Below are positions 1 through 4,490 of a stretch of DNA of 5,160 bases, one piece after another. The position numbers and the translations under genes were made by a program. The notes under the pieces are model-generated. The model was not told where the DNA came from and made no database searches. It was given only the letters and a program-made list of their open reading frames with translations. The stretch spans positions 3,636,389 to 3,641,548 of the forward strand of contig CP059265.1 in NCBI GenBank assembly GCA_013693955.1, in the 5' to 3' direction. This stretch comes from Candidatus Thiothrix singaporensis. Lineage in GTDB: Bacteria; Pseudomonadota; Gammaproteobacteria; Thiotrichales; Thiotrichaceae. Within the stretch, counting starts at the first letter, position 1, and the number at the start of each line of letters is the position of its first letter.

Positions 1-588
1 CCAGCGGCGCTGATGATGGCGATGGCTTCCCTGAATCCCGCCACTGTGCTGACCATGAACGAAGAGCTCGGCATCTGGCGTGAGGCCACCACCATTTACA
101 TGATGGCCGGGCATGGCGGCTGTAGCCCGGTCGGGCTGGCGCTGGCCGCCATCCGGCGGGGCTTCCGCGCCGACACCTACCTGTCCGTCACCGACACGCC
201 CTTTATCGATTCTGTGCGGGATGAAGAGAAAAAACAGGTGATTGAACTGGTGCACCAGGATTTTCTGCAACAATTGGCCTGCCATCACGCTCCTGTGCAT
301 TACGTCAATATCACACAGGTCGAATTGGAAAGCGCGTTGGAACAGGGTAAAACGCCACTCGTGCTAATCAGCACCTATCGCTTCGATCACAAGAAAACGC
401 CCCATTGGGTGGTGGTGACAGCCATGGATGAACGTTTCATCTACATCCATGACCCTTATATCAACGAAACTGACTATCGGTTCGCGCTGGACAACCAGTA
501 CTTGCCCATCAGCCGCAACGATTTCGACAAGATGTCACAATTCGGGCAATTACGCTTGCGCACGGCGGTTATCATCGGCTTGAGCTGA
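1..588 (+). CDS. C39-like cysteine peptidase-fold protein, C-terminal part (DUF3335-type), cut by window start
   Basis: The reading frame is open from base 1, so the gene begins upstream; the first internal ATG (13) is not a credible start. The visible 195 residues open with PAALMMAMASL, which matches the residues just after the catalytic Cys in the CGPA motif of C39-like peptidases, so that Cys codon should lie a few bases outside the window. Further family signatures are the WREATTIYMMAGHGGCSPVGLALA block, the second catalytic-type motif PHWVVVT (His about visible residue 135) and the HDPY motif (Asp about 151). In related proteins this domain is often fused behind an N-terminal GNAT acetyltransferase, but no such domain can be seen here. 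The substrate is unknown, and the domain may modify peptides rather than process bacteriocins, since no ABC transporter is present. The 3' end overlaps the convergent regulator gene by 39 bp. Family assignment is fairly sure; function is inference. Confidence 0.8.
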   Translation, partial: PAALMMAMASLNPATVLTMNEELGIWREATTIYMMAGHGGCSPVGLALAAIRRGFRADTYLSVTDTPFIDSVRDEEKKQVIELVHQDFLQQLACHHAPVHYVNITQVELESALEQGKTPLVLISTYRFDHKKTPHWVVVTAMDERFIYIHDPYINETDYRFALDNQYLPISRNDFDKMSQFGQLRLRTAVIIGLS

Positions 589-822
589 CGAATTATTGAA
601 AACCTCTTCCCCAAAATAAATTTGCAGGATATGCAATGGTGTCGTTTCCAACGCTTCTGCCAACCGGATCAAGGTTGACAGCTTGGCGTCACTGATCTCT
701 GCATTCAACAGCCGGTACCAGGTCTGCCGGGAAATATCCGCCCGCCGCGCCGCCTCCGACTTGGAAAAACCAAGGCTGCCGACACGGTGACGAAGATAAT
801 CGGCGAGATCTTTTGCTGACAT
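550..822 (-). CDS. XRE-family helix-turn-helix transcriptional regulator
   Basis: This 90-residue protein is essentially one HTH domain of the Cro/C1 (XRE) type. Residues 19-28 (FSKSEAARRA) form the first helix of the motif. Residues 31-39 (SRQTWYRLL) form the recognition helix, followed by the typical LSTLIRLAEALETTPLHIL helices at about 48-66. The Ser/Asn/Asp-rich tail (about 76-90) has no recognisable domain and corresponds to the overlap with the convergent peptidase gene. The ATG at 822 is preceded by GAGAGG at 827-832 with a 4-base spacer, which supports this start. The length fits small phage-type or orphan XRE regulators. No toxin partner is visible next to it, so an antitoxin role is not supported. 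Two short inverted repeats lie within 50 bp upstream and could be its own operator (inference). Confidence 0.85.
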   Translation of the reverse strand: MSAKDLADYLRHRVGSLGFSKSEAARRADISRQTWYRLLNAEISDAKLSTLIRLAEALETTPLHILQIYFGEEVFNNSSAQADDNRRAQA

Positions 823-826
823 AAGA

Positions 827-832
827 CCTCTC
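827..832 (-). promoter_or_regulatory. Ribosome binding site of the XRE regulator
   Basis: On the minus strand GAGAGG ends 4 bases before the ATG at 822-820. This is a good Shine-Dalgarno match with slightly short spacing, and it fixes the start of the regulator. Confidence 0.6.
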
Positions 833-841
833 TTTTGTCTA

Positions 842-868
842 TTTGTTTACAAACGCTCACTACGTGAG
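842..868. promoter_or_regulatory. Paired inverted repeats upstream of the XRE gene, possible operator
   Basis: Two palindromes sit side by side 20-46 bp upstream of the regulator's start codon. The first is TTTGT-TT-ACAAA at 842-853; the second is CTCAC-TAC-GTGAG at 856-868. On the minus strand the first is also followed by a second ACAAA-type half (ACAAATAG then ACAAAAG). XRE repressors commonly bind short palindromes in their own promoter region, so autoregulation is plausible. No clear -35/-10 pair was found on the minus strand, so the link is inference. Confidence 0.35.
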
Positions 869-961
869 TCGTGTATTGGACATAATCCGTTCAAATGACA
901 TTGATTAAAAATGGATACTCATGCTGTTTTTGATCTATTTTTTGGCGGAACTTTTTCGTTT

Positions 962-981
962 ATGTCAACCAGGTGTGACAT
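962..981. repeat. Inverted repeat ATGTCA-N8-TGACAT
   Basis: Six-base arms at 962-967 and 976-981 are separated by 8 bases, and a third copy of the half site, TGACAT, lies at 896-901. Arm length and spacing suit a dimeric regulator site. At this length chance is also possible, and no regulator is assigned. Confidence 0.3.
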
Positions 982-1065
982 GCCATGGTGATAATATGAA
1001 TTTATACCCCTTGACGGATAGAGTGTGGGCGCTCCGGCAAAACAACAAACGCCCAAACATCCTGT

Positions 1066-1100
1066 ATGCCGTCCTTGTTTCCCCGGGGACGGCATTTTTT
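1066..1100 (+). terminator. Strong rho-independent terminator without an assigned gene
   Basis: The arms ATGCCGTCC (1066-1074) and GGACGGCAT (1087-1095) form a perfect 9-bp stem around a 12-base loop and run directly into six T residues (1095-1100). The T tract is only on the + side, so the structure terminates rightward transcription. No good + strand gene ends just before it. The peptidase gene ends almost 480 bp upstream, beyond the opposing XRE gene. The transcript it ends is therefore unknown, and a small RNA starting somewhere in 920-1010 is one candidate. Confidence 0.8.
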
Positions 1101-1277
1101 CCTTCCCGGGTTAGCCATGCCATTTTTAATGGACAGATATGGTCTTGCTCAAATTGCACTGCGTATTCGTCAATCTCCGGAATTTCACCACGTAAATACA
1201 GGAACATCATGTGTTTGGCTGAATTCGGGCTTGCGGCAAGCGGGGCTTAACGTCCACATCATCAGCCAGCTGGCAAC

Positions 1278-1578
1278 CCACTTCCGGCCAATAACTCATT
1301 GATGCCCTTCAGCTCACTTTCCGTCAGCACATAGTCGTGCACCAACTCGAAACCCCGGAGGAATCTTTCAGCTGCACGCTGTCGCCTACACCCAACTGAC
1401 CATCGCCGTTGTTGTCTGTAGCCTGACCAGTGAACTCGGTCTTGATACGGCCAGGGTTTTCGGCAGTCGGCTGTCATTGAAGAAATTGGCAATGGCATTG
1501 AGCTGATCAACTGAAAGTCCCAATGGCTGAGGCGACGGCTTGGGCTGTGCCGTGGGGTCGGAGCCGACCACTACATCA
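1278..1578 (-). repeat. Tandem duplication, distal copy (301 bp)
   Basis: This segment is repeated at an offset of exactly 301 bp in the adjoining segment that starts at 1579. About 270 bp align with five mismatches: one each in the ELLAGSG-adjacent Gly codon, the Thr codon before the EF loop and the Ser/Gly codon after FFND, plus a two-base difference giving Gly/Glu before LSVDQ. The distal copy lacks 39 bp present in the proximal one and joins it at a GGTGATGT sequence that also occurs in the parent EF-hand loop. It carries one EF-hand loop (1381-1416). Confidence 0.9.
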
Positions 1579-1919
1579 CCACTTCCGGCCAATAACTCAT
1601 TGATCCCCTTCAGCTCACTTTCCGTCAGCACATAGTCGTGCACCAACTCGAAACCCCGGAGGAATCTTTCAGCTGCACGCTGTCGCCTACACCCAACTGA
1701 CCATCGCCGTTGTTGTCCGTAGCCTGACCAGTGAACTCGGTCTTGATACGGCCAGGGTTTTCGGCAGTCGGCCGTCATTGAAGAAATTGGCAATGGCATT
1801 GAGCTGATCAACTGAAAGCTCCAATGGCTGAGGCGACGGCTTGGGCTGTGTCGCGGCAATCTCTTCCGCCGTCAAATCATGTTTCATTGCCGTGGGGTCG
1901 GAGCCGACCACAACATCAC
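1579..1919 (-). repeat. Tandem duplication, proximal copy (about 341 bp with 39 extra bases)
   Basis: This is the parent or partner copy of the 1278-1578 segment. It contains 39 extra bases at about 1851-1889, encoding MKHDLTAEEIAAT in the restored frame, between SDPTA and QPKPS. Its EF-hand loop DNNGDGQLGVGD lies at 1682-1717. The first EF-hand loop (1915-1950) is complete only here. In the distal copy only its last codons (GDVVVGSD) were duplicated. Confidence 0.88.
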
Positions 1920-2160
1920 CGGCACTTAGCGTGCCCGAATTGTCGAGATCATCCACACGAATACCAGTAAGCCCCGTCAGTGACTCCAACGCCTGTCTCT
2001 CGGTATCGGTAAGCGCCACTTGCGGGTAGGTGGTTTGTGGCGGAGCTGTGCTGGTGCCCTCATCAGACTGCGGTGCCCCCAGCCTGGTCACCTTCGCCAG
2101 AACCATTGTCCCCTTGCAGCGTGGATTCAGCACTTTTACCACTCTGCTGGCTTCCACCAC
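1687..2160 (-). CDS. Middle fragment of the EF-hand repeat protein (out of phase with its start)
   Basis: This open frame is meaningful only from about 2075 down to about 1762, where it encodes the spacer, the helix LTDTERQALESLTGL, the EF-hand loop DLDNSGTLSAGD (bases 1915-1950), a Pro-rich linker and the helix LSVDQLNAIANFFND. Its first about 28 residues and its last about 23 are out-of-frame readings of neighbouring parts of the same gene. There is no ribosome binding site for its own ATG at 2160, so it is a fragment of the 1262-2344 gene and not a separate gene. The protein continues at 1758-1655 in another frame (IKTEFTGQATDNNGDGQLGV) and at 1653-1460 in the third (ELVHDYVLTESELKGINELL). 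Confidence 0.45.
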   Translation of the reverse strand: MVEASRVVKVLNPRCKGTMVLAKVTRLGAPQSDEGTSTAPPQTTYPQVALTDTERQALESLTGLTGIRVDDLDNSGTLSAGDVVVGSDPTAMKHDLTAEEIAATQPKPSPQPLELSVDQLNAIANFFNDGRLPKTLAVSRPSSLVRLRTTTAMVSWV

Positions 2161-2344
2161 CCAGTTGTTGGATCAAGCTCTGCACAAGTTGCAACAAATT
2201 TTGCAGCAAATCTGCCGGAATCCCAGAAGATGGACGGCTGGATGAAAAAGCGCGCCCGTTACCGGACGAAAACCTCTGATGTGCCGCTGCCGAAGCATTG
2301 CCGCGTTGCGTAACAGACGCTGGTATTGAGGTGTTGCCAATCAT
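2063..2344 (-). CDS. N-terminal fragment of the EF-hand repeat protein, as the sequence stands
   Basis: Taken literally, translation from the well-supported ATG at 2344 gives 93 residues and stops at 2063. Residues 1-45 are rich in Ser, Gly, Ala and Gln. Residues 46-61 (LLQNLLQLVQSLIQQL) form an amphipathic Leu/Gln stretch followed by GGG, and residues 65-89 are hydrophilic and Gly/Ser rich. The last few residues (GTAV) come after the G5 tract at 2076-2080 and are probably out of frame. The pattern of a Gly-rich, Cys-free, acidic protein with a Leu/Gln helix recalls type III-secreted harpins, but this is only compositional similarity. No secretion genes are in view. Confidence 0.55.
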   Translation of the reverse strand: MIGNTSIPASVTQRGNASAAAHQRFSSGNGRAFSSSRPSSGIPADLLQNLLQLVQSLIQQLGGGSQQSGKSAESTLQGDNGSGEGDQAGGTAV

Positions 2345-2349
2345 AATTT

Positions 2350-2359
2350 CTCTCCTTTT
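2350..2359 (-). promoter_or_regulatory. Strong ribosome binding site of the EF-hand repeat gene
   Basis: The minus strand reads AAAAGGAGAG followed by AAATT and ATG. This near-ideal Shine-Dalgarno sequence at normal spacing fixes the start at 2344 and argues that the gene is, or recently was, expressed. Confidence 0.8.
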
Positions 2360-2494
2360 AAATTAGGCTGCAACCAGTTGGGCATCATCACTTGACCACT
2401 ATGATTATCTACGCCGAATAGAAGCAAACCAGCCAACCAACGCTACCATCAGCCTGGATCAGGGATGAACGGGATATTGGGTCGTCATAGGCAT

Positions 2495-2527
2495 GCTATC
2501 CTTCAGTTTTGCCCAGGCAAGGATAGC
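2495..2527 (-). terminator. Hairpin just downstream of the transporter gene, possible terminator
   Basis: A perfect 9-bp stem, GCTATCCTT (2519-2527 side on the minus strand) and AAGGATAGC (2495-2503), encloses a 15-base loop and begins 16 bp after the transporter stop codon. No T tract follows on either strand, so it is not a classical rho-independent terminator. It may be a processing or mRNA 3'-end stabilising structure, and it marks the likely end of the operon. Confidence 0.45.
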
Positions 2528-2542
2528 CCACAGCGGCACCAA

Positions 2543-3415
2543 TCAACGGGCAGGCAAGCGCACTATCCCGGTCGCCAGCGCCGTCCCCAGCACAGTCACT
2601 GCCCCGCCCAGCAGCATTGGCGTACTGACAGTTTCGTCCAGAAACAGCTTGCCCCACAACACCCCGAACACCGGAACCAGAAACGTGACGGTCACCGCCC
2701 TTGCGGTGCCGATTTCCGTCAAAAGCCGGAAAAACAGCACGAACGCCAATGCGGTGGAACCCACGCCCAGACAGGCCACCGCCAGCCATGCCTTAAGGTC
2801 AGGCGTCACCGCAGGCCAAAACCCATACGCCAATGGCGCCAACACCAGTGACGCCATCAGTTTCGCCCCGGCCGCCGCCGCCAGCGAGGGGACGCCCACC
2901 AAAGTCCGCCGCATGTAATTGGCGACAAACCCATAGCTCAATGTTGCGCCGAGCATCGCCACGATCGCCCAGCCCGAACCGCCCGGCTTGAAATCAGCCT
3001 TGTCCGCCGCCAGCAGTAGGACGCCCGCAAACCCAATCAGCAAGCCCGCCGTCTGCGACTTGTTGAGCCGTTCACCCAGCCACAGCAGGGCAATCAGCGC
3101 CGTGAAAATGGGCGTGACCGCATTCAGGATTGACGCCAGCCCGGCGCTAATTGACAGCAACGCCCACGCAAACAGCACAAACGGCAACGCCGAATTGAAT
3201 ATGCCGACCACCAGCAGGGCACCCGCGTGCCGCCACAACAACCCGAGCTGGCCACGCCACCAGAGCAGCGGCAACAGGCACGCGGCCGCAATCGCCACCC
3301 GCAGCCAGATCAGCGGAATCGCCCCGAAAGCCGGAGCCGCATAGCGCATGAACAGGAATGACCCGCCCCACAAAGCGGCCAATAGCAGCAGGTCAAACAG
3401 GTTACGCGGCGTCAT
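2543..3415 (-). CDS. EamA/DMT-superfamily transporter, 10 predicted membrane segments
   Basis: The product is a 290-residue inner-membrane protein of the drug/metabolite transporter superfamily. Two EamA repeats are visible: residues about 5-137, opening with LLLLAALWGGSFLFMRYAAP and including LRVAIAAACLLPLL, and residues about 148-287, with YGFVANYMRR, GSTALAFVLFFRLL, LVPVFGVLWGKLFLDE and GGAVTVLGTALATG. The NAVTPIFTALIALLWLGE stretch (about 98-115) and its counterpart VTFLVPVFGVLWGKLFLDE (about 243-261) show the internal duplication typical of the family. I chose the ATG at 3415 because the protein then begins just before the first membrane helix. An ATG at 3424 or a TTG at 3472 would add 3 or 19 residues, and none has a strong ribosome binding site. 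It lies last in a minus-strand run after the Rieske oxygenase. Such proteins export amino acids or metabolites, and the substrate here is unknown. Confidence 0.9.
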   Translation of the reverse strand: MTPRNLFDLLLLAALWGGSFLFMRYAAPAFGAIPLIWLRVAIAAACLLPLLWWRGQLGLLWRHAGALLVVGIFNSALPFVLFAWALLSISAGLASILNAVTPIFTALIALLWLGERLNKSQTAGLLIGFAGVLLLAADKADFKPGGSGWAIVAMLGATLSYGFVANYMRRTLVGVPSLAAAAGAKLMASLVLAPLAYGFWPAVTPDLKAWLAVACLGVGSTALAFVLFFRLLTEIGTARAVTVTFLVPVFGVLWGKLFLDETVSTPMLLGGAVTVLGTALATGIVRLPAR

Positions 3416-4490
3416 GAGAGGCATCCCGGAATAAAAAGCGCATTGTCCGCGCGAATATTGGCGCAAGTCCAATCATCCTTTCATTAAAGCCAGCACTGCG
3501 TTGTCCAGCCATCCTCAAGCGTCGGCGTTGCGCCCGCCAGCAATTGCCGGATGGAAGGCCCAGCAAATCCAACCGGCTATCCAGCACCGGCGTCTCCAGC
3601 CCCGCCTCCCGAAAATGCCCGGTATTGCGGCTGGTTTGCTCCAGAATCTGCTTGTCCTGGCGCAAAATGACGCCGAACAGTTGCCGCAGGAACAGCCGCT
3701 TCAGCCCGCCGGGCAACCAGCCGCGCCGGGTAGCCACCCGGGCATGGATGTGCAAGCGGCCTGCACTTTCCGGCGTCAGCCACGCGGTCACCAACAGGTT
3801 CAGCCCATGCTGGCCACGGTATTCGATTTCCGCCACACCGGGCAGACGGAAACGCCCCATGCTGCCTTGCCGGTCACCTTCCAGCAGGCTGGAAATTAGC
3901 CCCGCCTGCAAACCTTCCCCGCTGTAGCGCGCCTCCACCCCATCCGGCAGATGATGCACGCTGACCTGCACCTGCTGTCGGCGATTGTCACGCCGAATCC
4001 AGCCTGCATGGACAAAATGGGTGTGGAACCCATCCAGAAAGTTCTCCGCCGCCTGTTGCAGTGTGCAATTCACCGTATCCGTCATGAAGAAATGATCAAC
4101 CTCAGCAGTGATCGCAGGCGCTACGGGCGGCGGCGTCCCGGCATCCGGCACCAGACATGCCCACACCAGCCCGTGCGCCAGCTGGCAGGGAAAGGAAGCC
4201 AGCAGCGGTTTGCCGGTTTTCTCCAGCGCCATCCCCGGCACGGCGACGCAGCAGCCATCAGCAGCGAAACGCCAGCCGTGGTAAGGGCATTCCAGCTCAC
4301 CGTTGCGCACCCGCCCGCCGGAAAGCGGCGCATGACGGTGAGGGCAACGGTCATGCAGAGCCGCCACCTGCCCGGACGCATCCCGGAACAGCACCAGCGG
4401 CTCGCCCAGCAAGGTGCGCGCCAGCGGTTTGCCGCGCGCCAGCTCCGCCCCGGTCGCCAGCGGATGCCAGTAAGTACGCAAATCGATCAC
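3402..4490 (-). CDS. Rieske [2Fe-2S] non-heme iron oxygenase, 3' end apparently frameshifted
   Basis: The Rieske domain occupies residues about 6-112 with ligands C49 and H51 (CPH) and C68 and H71 (CPYH). The catalytic domain carries the mononuclear iron site ENFLDGFHTHFVH: D153, H156, H161 and a likely carboxylate D279 (RQDKQILEQ). This is the oxygenase component of an aromatic-ring-hydroxylating, O-demethylase or Pheophorbide-a-oxygenase-like enzyme and would need a reductase, which is not in view. The GTG start at 4490 overlaps the preceding stop (GTGA) and has AGAGG 8 bases upstream, so it is translationally coupled. After residue 311 (LDSRLDLLG) the frame turns into a basic, Arg/Cys-rich tail. 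With one base added at 3557-3561 the protein reads on as SIRQLLAGATPTLEDGWTTQ and stops at 3484, giving about 335 residues and removing the long overlap with the transporter. The substrate is unknown. Confidence 0.88.
   Translation of the reverse strand: MIDLRTYWHPLATGAELARGKPLARTLLGEPLVLFRDASGQVAALHDRCPHRHAPLSGGRVRNGELECPYHGWRFAADGCCVAVPGMALEKTGKPLLASFPCQLAHGLVWACLVPDAGTPPPVAPAITAEVDHFFMTDTVNCTLQQAAENFLDGFHTHFVHAGWIRRDNRRQQVQVSVHHLPDGVEARYSGEGLQAGLISSLLEGDRQGSMGRFRLPGVAEIEYRGQHGLNLLVTAWLTPESAGRLHIHARVATRRGWLPGGLKRLFLRQLFGVILRQDKQILEQTSRNTGHFREAGLETPVLDSRLDLLGLPSGNCWRAQRRRLRMAGQRSAGFNERMIGLAPIFARTMRFLFRDASHDAA

Larger units (their letters stand above)
823..1261. other. Gene-poor intergenic stretch, more AT-rich than its surroundings
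   Basis: Nothing convincing codes here. Short open frames exist on both strands, but they lack ribosome binding sites, overlap each other and run through the strong terminator at 1066-1100. The stretch holds the inverted repeats next to the XRE gene, an ATGTCA-N8-TGACAT inverted repeat at 962-981 with a further TGACAT at 896-901, the orphan terminator, and a small GC hairpin at 1229-1241 just beyond the 3' end of the minus-strand repeat gene. It looks like a regulatory region, possibly with a small RNA. A decayed gene fragment at about 1100-1260 cannot be excluded. Confidence 0.5.
1262..2344 (-). pseudogene. Frameshifted EF-hand repeat protein with a harpin-like Leu/Gln segment
   Basis: The start is clear: ATG at 2344 behind AAAAGGAGAG. 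The frame breaks five times, at 2076-2080 (G5 on the coding strand), about 1758-1764, about 1654-1657, about 1457-1463 and about 1353-1356. Removing one base at the first site and adding one at each of the others gives an uninterrupted 361-residue protein ending at the TGA at 1264-1262. Restored features, in order: a Ser/Gly/Gln-rich N-terminus without a signal peptide; a Leu/Gln amphipathic segment (46-61) followed by GGG; a spacer; the EF-hand loop DLDNSGTLSAGD (132-143); a Pro-rich linker QPKPSPQP; the loop DNNGDGQLGVGD (210-221); and a second 101-residue unit with the same loop (311-322), ending in ELLAGSGLPAG. There is no Cys or Trp. Calcium binding is well supported by the loops, and export by a non-Sec route is inference. 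It may be a true pseudogene or an intact gene with homopolymer sequencing errors. I do not recognise a named family. Confidence 0.7.

Noticed and set aside
965..1210. 81-residue open frame on the - strand starting MMFLYLRGEIPEIDEY
   Set aside because: The first half looks protein-like, but there is no ribosome binding site and it reads through the terminator stem. It competes with a + strand frame over the same bases, and no family is recognised. A decayed fragment remains possible.
921..1250. 109-residue open frame on the + strand
   Set aside because: It has no ribosome binding site, its composition is unconvincing, and it runs straight through the strong terminator at 1066-1100.
1066..1302. 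78-residue + strand frame (MDRYGLAQIALRIRQ part)
   Set aside because: Its start lies inside the terminator stem, its internal ATGs lack ribosome binding sites, and its end runs antisense into the EF-hand repeat gene.
1278..1919. CRISPR array or mobile-element repeat
   Set aside because: There are only two copies with a period of 301 bp and no spacers, terminal inverted repeats or transposase. The repeat is an internal coding duplication.
2063..2080. Programmed ribosomal frameshift at the G5 tract
   Set aside because: No canonical slippery heptamer or stimulatory element is evident, and four further shifts in the same gene make a programmed mechanism unlikely. Kept only as a remote alternative to sequencing error or decay.
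2404..2431. Possible promoter for the repeat gene (GATAAT on the - strand at 2404-2409)
   Set aside because: The -10 element matches well, but the -35 region at 15-17 spacing matches poorly, and no sigma-54 spacing fits either.
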